The position numbers and the translations under genes were made by a program. A model generated the notes under the pieces. That model saw only the letters and a program-made list of their open reading frames with translations. It was not told the DNA's origin and searched no databases. Shown one piece after another: positions 8,502 to 17,720 of a stretch of DNA of 64,000 nucleotides. Origin of the DNA: Nitrospira sp. (GTDB lineage Bacteria; Nitrospirota; Nitrospiria; Nitrospirales; Nitrospiraceae); NCBI GenBank assembly GCA_029194675.1, contig JARFXP010000002.1, positions 186,001 through 250,000 of the forward strand, written 5' to 3'. Positions within the stretch are counted from its first letter, which is position 1. The number at the start of each line of letters is the position of its first letter.

Positions 8502-9661
8502 AGAGATCAGACCGTGCAAGGATTCATGACGTGCGTTCTTCCTTGTCTTCAGTCTCCGACGAGCGGGGTTCGCCGGAAGGTTGTCCGGTACCATCCGTCA
8601 ACTTTCCGGATAGTCGTGCCTCATCGGCGTTGAAGAGCGCCCGTATCCTTTTGATCAAGCCCAGTTCTCTTGGGGATATCGTTCACGCGTTTCCAGTCGT
8701 CTCGGCGATCAAAACGCAATGGCCGGGATCGCATATTACGTGGGTGGTGAAGCGCCAGTGGGCTGACCTTGTCGAGCGCGCGGAGGAAGTCGACCGTGTT
8801 TGGCCTGTGGAGATGACGGTGAAGAGTTGGATCAAAGAAGGCCAGGCACTGCGAGCAGAGCGGTTTGACCTCGCCATCGATTTGCAAGGCCTGTTTCGCA
8901 GCGGCATTTTGGCACGTTTCAGCGGCGCACCGACGCGTATCGGATTCGCGAATGCGAGGGAAGGGAGCCCATGGTTTTATACTCAGCGCGTACCGGTGCT
9001 CAGCCCCGATATCCACGCCGTCGACCGATATCTTTCGGTTGCCGCGGCGTTGGGAGCAGCTCTGCCGGACAAACCGCGATTTGGGTTCAGGTTGTCGGAG
9101 GAGGACATGGCGGCCGTCCGGGAGCTCTGCCGGCGCAGAGGCTTTTCGGTGGACAGGCCATGGGTCGCCATGAACATGGGGGCGCGCTGGCCGACAAAGC
9201 GCTGGCCGCAGGCGTCCTTCGCCGCCGTCGTGGATCAGCTGCATGAGACACAGCTTGATCCGATCGTCATGATAGGAGGTGCGGATGAACGTGCCTACAC
9301 CAATAAGGTGAGAACTCTGACAGACCGCCCATTCATCGATCTGAGCGGTGAGATCCCATTGGGGTACTTACCGGCCCTGCTTTCTAAGGCGACCGTCATG
9401 ATCACCAACGATTCCGGACCGATGCACGTTGCCGCCGCGCTTGGAGTTCCGGTCATTGCGATGTTTGGCCCGACCAGTGCGGTTCGGACCGGTCCCTATG
9501 GGGCCGGCCATCATGTATTAGCCGGTCAGGTATCCTGTAGCCCTTGTTTCAGTCGTGTCTGCAGACATGATCCTGAATTGGAATGCCTTCATCTCATTAA
9601 ACCGACCCACGTGGTCGATCTGATACGACCGCTGTTGGCGGCTCACGTACCATGTCGATGA
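8498..9661 (+). CDS. GT9 heptosyltransferase (WaaC/WaaF-like)
   Basis: A 387-residue ADP-heptose:LPS heptosyltransferase family protein that would extend the inner core. Motifs are ILLIKPSSLGDIVHAFPVV at about residue 48, DLQGLFRSG, AMNMGARWPTKRWP, TNDSGPMHVAAALGVPV and FGPTSAVRTGPYG. The N-terminal 45 residues before the first conserved motif are an extension with no recognisable fold. The start overlaps the methyltransferase stop by four bases and the end overlaps the next GT9 gene by ten, which indicates a tightly coupled operon. Confidence 0.9.
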   Translation: MKRSDRARIHDVRSSLSSVSDERGSPEGCPVPSVNFPDSRASSALKSARILLIKPSSLGDIVHAFPVVSAIKTQWPGSHITWVVKRQWADLVERAEEVDRVWPVEMTVKSWIKEGQALRAERFDLAIDLQGLFRSGILARFSGAPTRIGFANAREGSPWFYTQRVPVLSPDIHAVDRYLSVAAALGAALPDKPRFGFRLSEEDMAAVRELCRRRGFSVDRPWVAMNMGARWPTKRWPQASFAAVVDQLHETQLDPIVMIGGADERAYTNKVRTLTDRPFIDLSGEIPLGYLPALLSKATVMITNDSGPMHVAAALGVPVIAMFGPTSAVRTGPYGAGHHVLAGQVSCSPCFSRVCRHDPELECLHLIKPTHVVDLIRPLLAAHVPCR

Positions 9662-10677
9662 ATGTCCTCATCGTTCGCCCGGACGGTATCGGTGACGTCC
9701 TGCTCTCGCTTCCCGTGGCGACCCAACTCAGGCGGCTTGTGCCGGGGGTCACGATCGGTTTTCTCACCAGTCCTACGGTCGCGCCGCTCCTCGATCGCCA
9801 TCCCGATGTGGACTATGTGCGAACGATTCGCTTCATGGACCCATTCAAAGAACTCCGTCGCGCCTTTACACAAGGAGTTGAGGCGGCGATTTTTCTGAAG
9901 CCCTTTCGTCGTCTGATGTGGGCCGCATGGGTGACTGCTGTCCCAATTCGAGTTGCGACGAGGTACCGTTGGTATAGCCTATTGGCCAACCGCCATGTTT
10001 ACGAACATCGCAGCGAATTTTCGAAGCATGAGTCGGAATACAACGTTGAAATGCTGAAAGGGTTGGGATTGCGCCCCCAGCCTGTAATCCCGCCCGTACT
10101 CACCTTGACGGAAGCGGAACGGGACGCCGGTGCAGCTCGGTGGTCGCGACTGCCGAGTCCTCGCGTCGTGGTCCACCCGGGAGGAGTTTCTGCGCGCCGC
10201 TGGCGGCTGGACCATTACCGTGACCTGGTCGTTGCATTGACGGAAAAAGGGTATGGTGTCCTGCTCACAGGAAGCGATCAGGAGCGAGCGGAGTTCGGCA
10301 AAGGTCCGCTGCCGTTTACGACGTTTTCCTCAGGGGTAGTGGATCTTATGGGTACTCTGTCGTTGCGGGAGCTGATGTCGGTGATCGCCAATGCTCATGT
10401 CGTCGTCTCAGGAGCGACAGGACCGGCTCATCTGGCGGCAGCCCTAGGTGTCCCCGCCGTCACCTTGTTTGACCCGCGACGAAACAACTTGCCTGTGAGA
10501 TGGAAACCTCTTGGGACGGGAGTCTTGCTGCGACCGGATGTTCCCACTTGCGAAAAATGTATCGGGGAGGTCTGCCCCTACTGGGATTGTCTTGATCGAT
10601 TCACTGTTGCAAAGGTCACGTCCGCGATCACCAAGGTCTCAGAGGCCCCGTCAGCGCTTACCGTGATTCATATGTAA
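9652..10677 (+). CDS. GT9 heptosyltransferase family glycosyltransferase
   Basis: A 341-residue second GT9 enzyme directly after the previous one. It shows VLIVRPDGIGDVLLSLPVA at the N-terminus, VVHPGGVSARRW in the middle, and ATGPAHLAAALGVPAVTLF followed by a cysteine-rich segment (CEKCIGEVCPYWDC) near the end. The donor-site TNDSGPMH block is replaced by SGATGPAHLA, so donor specificity may differ from classical heptosyltransferases. It closes the core-assembly operon, since the following gene is a regulator. Confidence 0.88.
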   Translation: MSMNVLIVRPDGIGDVLLSLPVATQLRRLVPGVTIGFLTSPTVAPLLDRHPDVDYVRTIRFMDPFKELRRAFTQGVEAAIFLKPFRRLMWAAWVTAVPIRVATRYRWYSLLANRHVYEHRSEFSKHESEYNVEMLKGLGLRPQPVIPPVLTLTEAERDAGAARWSRLPSPRVVVHPGGVSARRWRLDHYRDLVVALTEKGYGVLLTGSDQERAEFGKGPLPFTTFSSGVVDLMGTLSLRELMSVIANAHVVVSGATGPAHLAAALGVPAVTLFDPRRNNLPVRWKPLGTGVLLRPDVPTCEKCIGEVCPYWDCLDRFTVAKVTSAITKVSEAPSALTVIHM

Positions 10678-10702
10678 GACGTCTCATCGTTGCTGTGGAG
10701 AG

Positions 10703-11368
10703 TTGTTTCTGGATGCCGCGCTTGACTCCAATGCGCTTCTACGTTCATATTCTGAACGTTGGGTATGGCCATCTAACTATATGAATCTCCAGGGGCAACG
10801 AGATCTTCTCTTGCTGAGCGAGCTGGAGCGCGATGGTGCGGTCACCCAGCGGTCTCTTGCGACAAAGCTAGGGGTTGCTCTAGGCTTGACGAATCTCTAT
10901 CTTAAACGGTTGGCGCGGAAGGGCTATATTAAAATAGCCACGATTCCCTCACACCGAGTTCGGTATGTATTGACGCCACAAGGGCTTGCTGAGAAATCCA
11001 GGCTGGCCTATCTCTATATGGAGTATTCCCTGTCTCACTACCGCGATATGCGTGCGCGGCTACGAGAAGCGCTGTCCGATACGGCCCAAAACGGAACGAA
11101 ACGGGTCGTCATTTATGGAATCGGTGAACTGGCGGAGATGGCATATCTGTCGCTCCGAGAAATGCATATGACCTTGGTTGGATTCGTAGATGATAGCCGG
11201 CAGGAGGCGTTTTTATCCTATCCGGTCTGGCCGCCTGAGGTGTTGAGCGAATGGGAATTCGATGCAGTGTTCCTGGCGGATTTCGACCAGGCAGCGGGGC
11301 ACCGTACGACATTGCAACAGCGCCTCGTTCCGGACAGCAAGATCATAGCGCTGGTCCCATCATTCTGA
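10703..11368 (+). CDS. Winged-helix regulator of the polysaccharide cluster with nucleotide-binding-like C-terminal domain
   Basis: The protein has 221 residues from a TTG start with GGAGAG just upstream; an ATG at 10781 is an alternative. Residues 28-100 form a MarR-like winged helix (QRDLLLLSELERDGAVTQRS, then a recognition helix and a wing with VRYVLTPQGL). Residues 125-220 (VVIYGIGELAEMAYLSL, VGFVDDSR, VFLADF) resemble the small Rossmann-like domain at the N-terminus of PglD and of CapD/WbpM proteins. It stands directly before the NusG-like gene, a pairing seen at the head of exopolysaccharide clusters. I infer that it controls the operon, possibly sensing a nucleotide or sugar nucleotide. 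Confidence 0.72.
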   Translation: MFLDAALDSNALLRSYSERWVWPSNYMNLQGQRDLLLLSELERDGAVTQRSLATKLGVALGLTNLYLKRLARKGYIKIATIPSHRVRYVLTPQGLAEKSRLAYLYMEYSLSHYRDMRARLREALSDTAQNGTKRVVIYGIGELAEMAYLSLREMHMTLVGFVDDSRQEAFLSYPVWPPEVLSEWEFDAVFLADFDQAAGHRTTLQQRLVPDSKIIALVPSF

Positions 11369-11427
11369 GTGCTGCGGAGCGGTTGTTTTTTTGTTCCCTG
11401 TAAGTGAAAGGGCGGAGCTGTGTCCGA

Positions 11428-11940
11428 ATGAACCGAACAAACGAGGCAGACCATCTTCACTGGTACGCACTCCGTACCAAATCACGTCATGAAAAACTGG
11501 TACGAGATCAATTAGACAAGCGAGGAATCGAGCCGTTGCTGCCGACGATCAAACGGCTGAGCCAGTGGAAAGACAGGAAAAAGGAAATCGAGGTCCCGCT
11601 GTTCTCCGGCTATTGTTTCGTGCGGTTTTCTCAGCTCGAAAAGACGCCGGTGCAAAAGATCGTGGGCGTCGTCGAAATCGTCGGCAGCGGAAGTCGACCC
11701 GAACCGATCCCTGAGCAAGAAATCGATGCGCTACGCCGCCTCATGATGAGCGTTCTTCCGTATGATCCACATCCCTATCTCCATGAAGGGATGAGGGTGG
11801 AGGTTGTTCGTGGCCCTTTGCAGGGAGTTCAAGGCATTCTGTTACGGAAGGAAAAGCGACATCGACTTGTGATCGGAGTTCGAGTGGTCCAGCAGGCTGC
11901 AGTAGTAGAAATCGACGTGAACGATGTCGTACCGATGTGA
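11428..11940 (+). CDS. NusG/UpxY-type transcription antiterminator
   Basis: A 170-residue NusG paralogue. The N-terminal NGN domain has WYALRTKSRHEKLVRDQL and LPTIKRLSQWKDRKKEIEVP, followed by LFSGYCFVRF. The C-terminal KOW domain has GMRVEVVRGPLQGVQGIL. Specialised NusG paralogues of this kind (UpxY, RfaH-like) bind RNA polymerase and let it read through long polysaccharide operons. The ATG at 11428 is preferred (GGAG about ten bases upstream); a GTG at 11404 would add eight residues. Every gene downstream is in the same direction, which fits this role. A broken second copy lies near 18.55-18.79 kb. Confidence 0.9.
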   Translation: MNRTNEADHLHWYALRTKSRHEKLVRDQLDKRGIEPLLPTIKRLSQWKDRKKEIEVPLFSGYCFVRFSQLEKTPVQKIVGVVEIVGSGSRPEPIPEQEIDALRRLMMSVLPYDPHPYLHEGMRVEVVRGPLQGVQGILLRKEKRHRLVIGVRVVQQAAVVEIDVNDVVPM

Positions 11941-12072
11941 AGCAGCAGATGCTGCATGATCAACCGGGAAATAATAGGAGGCCGGTGCCTGATCCAACAG
12001 GGTCTCAAGCAAAAGGATTTTCTGGACTCTCAGCGGCTGCAAGATCGCGGGCGTCTCTGGGCAACTGAACGT

Positions 12073-13419
12073 ATGGATTCGTGGTGGGTGAGGCTATTGC
12101 CGACGGTGTTGCGGCGTCGTTTCGAGGGCCGGATCGCTGCTCAGAGAGTGATGACGAACGCCTTTTGGCTGTCGTCCGATCATGTTTATCGATTGAGTAT
12201 CAGTGTAGTTGTGAACGTGTGGATGGCACGGTATCTTGGCCCGCAACAATTCGGGCAACTCAGTTTTGCGACGGCGTTTGCCGCACTGTTTTCGGGACTG
12301 TCCACGCTGGGACTTGATAACGTGATAGTCCGTGATCTTGCACGGGCGCCTCATACCAAGGAACTCACATTAGGCAGTGCGTGGCTGATCAAATTTGTAG
12401 GGTCAGGTGCAGCCTTCATTCTGGCTATAACGGTGATTTCGTGGATCAGGCCTGATGATCCGCTTAGCTTTTGGCTGGTGTTTCTGTTTGCTAGCGTGTT
12501 TATGTTTCAAAGTGTGGATGTTATCGACATGTGGTTTCGCTCGTCACTCAAGTCGAGGCTCTCTGTTCTTCCTAAGATGATTGCAATCACCGCAGGGGCT
12601 TTGGGGAAGTCCGGCCTCATACTCGCTGGAGCCCCACTGATCGCATTCGCATGGATGGGGCCTGCCGAAGCCGTGGTGGGGAGCGTCGCTCTTCTCGGCG
12701 TATTTATGTGGTTGGGGGGAGAGCTCAAAGCGTGGCGGGTCCATTTCGGACGAGTTCGTACGTTGCTGAAGGATTCCTTCCCGCTGGCGTTGTCCGCGAT
12801 GGTGATTATTCTGTATATGCGGATCGATCAAGTTCTGCTCGGCGAAATGTTGAATGACGAAGCAGTCGGCATGTACACCGTTGCGACCAAAATCTCAGAG
12901 GTGTTTTATTTCATTCCGAGTGCGTTTGTGATGTCGTTGGTGCCGGCTCTGGTGCAGGCAAGGGAATCGGATGGCGCGAATTATCTCGCGCGAGTGGAGG
13001 AGATGTTCTCAATAGTGGCTATCGGTGCGATTCTCATTGCTGTACCCATATCAGTTTTCGCCAATCCGCTGATACAGTTTGTCTTCGGGCCGAACTTCGC
13101 TTCGGCTGCTCCGGTCTTGCAGATTCATATCTGGGCATTGGTATTTGCGTCGTTGGGGGTTGCCAGCGGTCAATACCTCCTCCTTGAGGGCCTCAACAGT
13201 ATTTTGTTGCAGAGGACGGCGTTGGGTGCGGCCGTCAATATTATGTTAAATGTTCTCTGGATACCCCGGTACGGAATTGTCGGGGCTGCGTGGGCTTCTT
13301 TGATCGCATATGGGATAGCCACTTGCTTCCTGTTCCAAAATGTCGTGTCGCGTAGATGTCTCAATTTGATGGTCAGGAGTCTGTTTTATCCAAGAATGCT
13401 CGCAGTGCTATGGCGCTGA
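12073..13419 (+). CDS. Polysaccharide flippase (Wzx/MATE-like)
   Basis: A 448-residue, very hydrophobic protein with about twelve predicted membrane helices. It is of the oligosaccharide flippase family that moves lipid-linked repeat units across the inner membrane. Family-like features are the N-terminal NAFWLSSDHVYRLSISVVVNVWMARYLGPQQFGQLSFA and its second-half counterpart LLKDSFPLALSAMVIILYMRIDQVLLGEML. The frame is open from 11956, but the first 39 codons look non-conserved, so the ATG at 12073 was chosen. It follows the antiterminator and its end overlaps a methyltransferase gene, so it belongs to the EPS/O-antigen operon. Confidence 0.85.
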   Translation: MDSWWVRLLPTVLRRRFEGRIAAQRVMTNAFWLSSDHVYRLSISVVVNVWMARYLGPQQFGQLSFATAFAALFSGLSTLGLDNVIVRDLARAPHTKELTLGSAWLIKFVGSGAAFILAITVISWIRPDDPLSFWLVFLFASVFMFQSVDVIDMWFRSSLKSRLSVLPKMIAITAGALGKSGLILAGAPLIAFAWMGPAEAVVGSVALLGVFMWLGGELKAWRVHFGRVRTLLKDSFPLALSAMVIILYMRIDQVLLGEMLNDEAVGMYTVATKISEVFYFIPSAFVMSLVPALVQARESDGANYLARVEEMFSIVAIGAILIAVPISVFANPLIQFVFGPNFASAAPVLQIHIWALVFASLGVASGQYLLLEGLNSILLQRTALGAAVNIMLNVLWIPRYGIVGAAWASLIAYGIATCFLFQNVVSRRCLNLMVRSLFYPRMLAVLWR

Positions 13420-14279
13420 AGCGGGTGTCTTCAACCGCGCGCGCAGGTGGATGGATGAAATTCTGGCGCGCGTTCAAGGGTGAGATTAATCGACAGGCGT
13501 ATCTACATACCGGTCGTCGACCATGGTCCAGAGGGTATGGTGAACATCGACAAAGGGAGATACAGCGAATACTTGATCATGGACTTTTTAACGCCGACCG
13601 ACTTCCTCAACGCTACGGCTTCCGACTTGACGAACGGGTGATTGAGTATCCCTGGTTGTTCAACCGTCTTCGTGCTGATGAGGGGGTACTGTTAGATGCG
13701 GGATCTGTTCTCAACCATCGCTTCTTTCTAGAACGAGATGTATTCAGGAACAAACGTGTGTTCATTTCTACTCTTGCGCCGGAGCCCATTTCATTTAATG
13801 CGTTGGGTGTGTCCTATGTTTACGAGGATCTTCGAGACAGCGGCTTTAAGAACGACTACTTCGATTGGACCGTCAGCCTCTCAACCTTGGAACATGTTGG
13901 GATGGACAACACCATGCTTTACACGGGTGATGCCTCAAAAAAAGAGGATGCTCCTCTTGCCTATTTGGGTGCGGTACGAGAACTCAGGCGCATTCTGAGG
14001 CCCGGAGGACATTTGTACGTGAGTGTTCCGTTCGGAAAAGCCAAGACTCATGGGTGGTTTCAGATATTCGATGCGCCTATGGTTGATGCACTCATTAACG
14101 AGTTTGCTCCCAACTCGTTTGAAGAATTTCACTTCAGATACTTGCCCGAGGGGTGGACGGTGTCGACGCGCGAGCAATCTGCCGGCTCGACCTATTTCGA
14201 CATTCATAACACCACTACCTATGACGCTGACTTTGCTGCGGCATCCAGGGCGGTCGTCTGTTTAGATCTCCTCAAGTAA
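13410..14279 (+). CDS. Class I SAM-dependent methyltransferase domain protein
   Basis: A 289-residue protein with a divergent SAM-binding region: EGVLLDAGSVLNHRFFLE in the motif I position, then DWTVSLSTLEHVGMDNTMLY, and a typical post-motif segment LRRILRPGGHLYVSVPFGKA. It ends with a poorly conserved substrate region. The ATG at 13410 gives a ten-base overlap with the flippase; an ATG at 13356 would overlap by 64. The next gene starts on the last base of its stop. Substrate unknown; probably a glycan residue made in this operon. Confidence 0.75.
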   Translation: MALKRVSSTARAGGWMKFWRAFKGEINRQAYLHTGRRPWSRGYGEHRQREIQRILDHGLFNADRLPQRYGFRLDERVIEYPWLFNRLRADEGVLLDAGSVLNHRFFLERDVFRNKRVFISTLAPEPISFNALGVSYVYEDLRDSGFKNDYFDWTVSLSTLEHVGMDNTMLYTGDASKKEDAPLAYLGAVRELRRILRPGGHLYVSVPFGKAKTHGWFQIFDAPMVDALINEFAPNSFEEFHFRYLPEGWTVSTREQSAGSTYFDIHNTTTYDADFAAASRAVVCLDLLK

Positions 14280-14842
14280 TGTTGAGTAGGTTGCGGGCTT
14301 ACAGGAAGCGCCGGACGGTCAAGTCGGAGCCCGGAGTAGTTTTTCATTCGGAAGCGAAGATCACGAACATGCGTTCCCCCGAACACATACAAATCGGCGC
14401 ATTCACGCACGTTCGGGGCGAGCTGCTAACCTTTGCTCACGGCGGGCAAATCACGATCGGCAACTACTGCTATATCGGTGAACAGAGCAGGCTATGGTCA
14501 TCTGCTCACATTCACATCGGCGACCGAGTCCTGATCGCCCATCTTGTCACGATTCTTGATAATCTGACTCATCCAATCGCGGCTCGTGCCCGCCATGATC
14601 ACTACCGGGCTATCCTCGAAAAGGGACATCCCAAGGTATTGGATCTGGACGAACAACCGGTGGAGATTTGCGACGATGTGTGGATCGGATGTTCATCTGT
14701 AATCCTTAAAGGGGTCATGATTGGGCAAGGGGCCATCATAGGAGCGGGTAGTGTCGTGACAACCTCTATTCCTCCCTGGACTATCTGTGCTGGAAATCCG
14801 GCACGAGTCATTCGTGAACTCACACACGCGGAACGCGCCTGA
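14279..14842 (+). CDS. Hexapeptide-repeat acyltransferase (left-handed beta-helix)
   Basis: A 187-residue sugar O-acetyltransferase-like protein. Hexapeptide repeats run through the chain (IQIGAF, ITIGNYCYIGEQ, IHIGDR, then VWIGCSSVILKGVMIGQGAIIGAGSVV) and end with the classical SIPPWTICAGNPARVIR tail that precedes the last helix in LbH acyltransferases. An insertion with HPIAARARHDHYR between the coils probably carries catalytic histidines. The start shares one base with the upstream stop. It is likely to O-acetylate a sugar of the polysaccharide. Confidence 0.85.
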   Translation: MLSRLRAYRKRRTVKSEPGVVFHSEAKITNMRSPEHIQIGAFTHVRGELLTFAHGGQITIGNYCYIGEQSRLWSSAHIHIGDRVLIAHLVTILDNLTHPIAARARHDHYRAILEKGHPKVLDLDEQPVEICDDVWIGCSSVILKGVMIGQGAIIGAGSVVTTSIPPWTICAGNPARVIRELTHAERA

Positions 14843-15653
14843 ATTGTCATCGTGGGAAGAGGCCGTGCTCCGGCTTCGTCACCAACCCGATCAGCTGGCA
14901 CTTGTGCGGGCGTGCTTCTACGACGATCCACTGCTGGAAGCGGCACAACGCTACCATTTAAGTACGGAGTGGCGAGCAGTGTGTCTCTATCTTCCAAAGG
15001 AGCGGGGTCACGCGCTCGACCTCGGCGCCGGCCGAGGCATCGCTTCCTACGCATTGGCACGCGACGGATGGCGAGTAACCGCGGTGGAACCTGATCCGAG
15101 CGCTGTTGTCGGAGCTGAGGCCATCAGAAAATTGGCTAAGGAGACAGGTCTTCCTATCGAAGTGGTAACTCAGTATGGCGAAGCGCTTCCGTTCCCAGAT
15201 CACTGCTTCGATCTCGTTCATTGTCGCGCCGTGCTCCATCATGCGCACAATCTTTCTGCACTGTGCCAAGAAGTCAGTCGGGTGCTCAGACCAGGGGGAA
15301 GATCCATTGCCACGAGAGAACATGTGATTTCCCGGAAAGCTGATCTCCCCGCATTTCTTGAGTCTCATCCCCTCCATCGCTTGTACGGCGGCGAGCACGC
15401 CTATCTCCTCAGCGAATATCAGGCTGCGATCCAAGCCGCAGGTCTCAAGATGACTCACGTGTTGAATCCCTACGCGTCCGATATCAATTTGTTTCCCGAT
15501 TCACGGGCTGAATTGAAGCGGCGAATTGCGGAGCGACTGTATTTGCCCTCGACGGCACTAGTCCCCGGATTCATGATCGACTGGCTTGGGAAGCGCCTCG
15601 ACCAGCCGGGCCGTCACTTTTCATTCATAGCCGAGAAGCCGTCGGATGCCTAG
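14814..15653 (+). CDS. Class I SAM-dependent methyltransferase
   Basis: A 279-residue methyltransferase with motif I ALDLGAGRGIASYALARDG, acidic motif VEPDPS, DLVHCRAVLHHAHNL and SRVLRPGGRSIATREH (Methyltransf_11-like). The GTG at 14814 gives a 29-base overlap with the acyltransferase; an alternative GTG at 14787 adds nine residues. The end overlaps the epimerase start by eight bases. The specific acceptor is unknown. Confidence 0.8.
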   Translation: MNSHTRNAPELSSWEEAVLRLRHQPDQLALVRACFYDDPLLEAAQRYHLSTEWRAVCLYLPKERGHALDLGAGRGIASYALARDGWRVTAVEPDPSAVVGAEAIRKLAKETGLPIEVVTQYGEALPFPDHCFDLVHCRAVLHHAHNLSALCQEVSRVLRPGGRSIATREHVISRKADLPAFLESHPLHRLYGGEHAYLLSEYQAAIQAAGLKMTHVLNPYASDINLFPDSRAELKRRIAERLYLPSTALVPGFMIDWLGKRLDQPGRHFSFIAEKPSDA

Positions 15654-16563
15654 CAAGGTTCTCATCACGGGTGCGGCGGGATTCATTGGTCGGCATGTCG
15701 CCAGGCGGTTTTCAGAAGCCGGATGGTCCGTCACAGGATTGGGCCATGGCACATGGTCTTTCGAGGAAGCCCGGTCATGGGGTATAGGGGAGTGGCATGC
15801 AGCCGACATCTCGTTCGATGCGCTCTCGGCGTTGGTAGCGGCGCCCGACGCCCTCGTCCATTGCGCTGGCAGCGGGACCGTCGGGTATTCGTTGAGCCAT
15901 CCGTATCAAGATTTTCAACGGAGTGCGGGCACTGTGGCGGCTGTCTTGGAATACGTGAGACTGCGCGCACCGCTTGCGCGGCTCGTGCTACTGTCAAGCG
16001 CAGCAGTTTACGGGCAAGGAGGAACACAGGCCATTCGAGAAGATGGTCCATTAAATCCAGTGTCCCCATACGGTGTCCACAAAATGTTCGGGGAAACGTT
16101 GTGCCGGATGTATGGAGCGCAATATGGAGTCTCTTCTGCGGTCGTACGATTCTTCTCCGTGTATGGGGACAACTTACGGAAGCAGTTGTTGTGGGACGCG
16201 TGCAACAAAGCCGCGAGTGGTGCTCTGACTTTTGCCGGGTCGGGCGAGGAGACACGCGACTGGCTTCACGTCATAGATGCGGCTGAGTTACTGTTCACTG
16301 CGGTCGAGTATGCATCATCGCTTTCTCCGGTGGTCAACGGAGGCACGGGCGATTCCCCAACGATCGCCGAGGTGTTGGAAGTGCTGCTGTATGGTCTTGG
16401 TATCCGTGAGAAACCGATCTTTTCCGGAATGGCTCGACAGGGAGATCCGCTCCACTATCGGGCTGATGTGGACGCGGCACGGCGGTGGGGTTGGCGTTCG
16501 AAGGTCGGCTGGCGGGACGGCGTGCAAGCGTACGCCCAATGGTTCAAGGCTCGGGGGTTGTGA
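15646..16563 (+). CDS. NAD-dependent sugar epimerase/dehydratase
   Basis: A 305-residue extended short-chain dehydrogenase/reductase. VLITGAAGFIGRHVARRF is the NAD-binding glycine-rich motif, LLSSAAVYGQGG carries the catalytic serine, and YGVHKMFGE carries the YxxxK pair. RDWLHVIDAAELL is the usual downstream family motif. It would epimerise, dehydrate or reduce a nucleotide sugar; substrate specificity cannot be set from sequence. It overlaps both neighbours by a few bases. Confidence 0.85.
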   Translation: MPSKVLITGAAGFIGRHVARRFSEAGWSVTGLGHGTWSFEEARSWGIGEWHAADISFDALSALVAAPDALVHCAGSGTVGYSLSHPYQDFQRSAGTVAAVLEYVRLRAPLARLVLLSSAAVYGQGGTQAIREDGPLNPVSPYGVHKMFGETLCRMYGAQYGVSSAVVRFFSVYGDNLRKQLLWDACNKAASGALTFAGSGEETRDWLHVIDAAELLFTAVEYASSLSPVVNGGTGDSPTIAEVLEVLLYGLGIREKPIFSGMARQGDPLHYRADVDAARRWGWRSKVGWRDGVQAYAQWFKARGL

Positions 16564-17720
16564 TTCGTGTCGGCTTTATCCTGACGTTTGACGGATCAAC
16601 ATGGCTGGGGGGAGTCAGTTACTTCAGAAATCTTCTCCGTGCATTGAGAGACTTGCCGCATCCTCGCATTGAACCGGTCATCTTCGGCGGTGAACGCACG
16701 GAGGAGAGCGTGTTGGCGCAGTTTCCTGCTCAAACCACAGTACGCTCATCGTTCCTGGATGCGGGAAGTTCGTCATGGAATGCTCGTCGCATCATCGCCA
16801 AGCTGTGCGGAAGAGACCTCTTGTTGGAAAGTCTTCTTCGGCGTCATGGCATCCAGGCGCTCTCCCACCAAGGATTCTTCGGTGGTTTGAGGCGGATTCC
16901 GGCGCTCGGCTGGATACCGGATTTTCAGGAGCGACACCTTCCTGAATTTTTCTCCTCAACGGAGATCAGAGCCAGGGTCAGAAAACGCAAACTATTCTGC
17001 CGCGTATGTCCTGTCGTGATTCTCTCAAGCCAGGATGCCCGACAAGATCTGGAAGCCCTTGATCGGCGATGTGCCAGCAAGGCAAAGGTCCTTCACTTCG
17101 TCGCTGATGCCATGGCTCCTTCCGAGGAGGTGGTATTTGCCACTGCGAGGCGGCTGGGGGTTAACCAGCCCTATTTTCATTTGCCGAACCAGTTCTGGAA
17201 TCATAAGAATCATGTGCTGGTGGTGGAGGCCCTCCGACTTTTGCAGAAACGAGGTGTGAAGGCGCGAGTGGTCGCCACCGGCAACACCTCCGACCACCGT
17301 CAGCCGGCATACTTCAATACGCTCATGCAACGGGTACGCGACGGGGGTGTCGAGGGGTGTTTCACCATGCTGGGTACGGTGGCGTACGAAGATCTGTACG
17401 CTCTTATGGTCGGTTCGGTGGCGGTCATCAATCCATCCCGGTTTGAAGGATGGAGCACCACGGTGGAGGAGGCGAAATCGCTCGGTAAGATGGTCCTGTT
17501 GTCGGATCTTGCCGTGCATCGGGAACAGGCCCCGACACGAAGCTGGTACTTTTCGCCGGACAACGCCGAAGAACTGGCAGCCGGAATATTTGCGGCGCTG
17601 GAGTCATACGATTCCGGCGTTGAGCGCGAGGCGATTCGGGAAGCCCAGGCCTCTTTGCCGGAACGCCGTCGAGCGTTCGCCACAGCCTATGAGGACATCG
17701 TCCTAGAGGCTGCAGTATGA
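16560..17720 (+). CDS. Glycosyltransferase family 4 (GT-B)
   Basis: A 386-residue GT-B glycosyltransferase. The N-terminus VGFILTFDGSTWLGGVSYFRNLL is the acceptor domain. The C-terminal half has LPNQFWNHKNHVLVVEALRLL and VINPSRFEGWSTTVEEAKSLG, the EX7E-type donor-binding region. The GTG at 16560 overlaps the upstream TGA as GTGA. An earlier ATG at 16539 or 16485 is possible but would overlap further. It transfers a sugar from a nucleotide donor; the identity is unknown. Confidence 0.82.
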   Translation: MIRVGFILTFDGSTWLGGVSYFRNLLRALRDLPHPRIEPVIFGGERTEESVLAQFPAQTTVRSSFLDAGSSSWNARRIIAKLCGRDLLLESLLRRHGIQALSHQGFFGGLRRIPALGWIPDFQERHLPEFFSSTEIRARVRKRKLFCRVCPVVILSSQDARQDLEALDRRCASKAKVLHFVADAMAPSEEVVFATARRLGVNQPYFHLPNQFWNHKNHVLVVEALRLLQKRGVKARVVATGNTSDHRQPAYFNTLMQRVRDGGVEGCFTMLGTVAYEDLYALMVGSVAVINPSRFEGWSTTVEEAKSLGKMVLLSDLAVHREQAPTRSWYFSPDNAEELAAGIFAALESYDSGVEREAIREAQASLPERRRAFATAYEDIVLEAAV

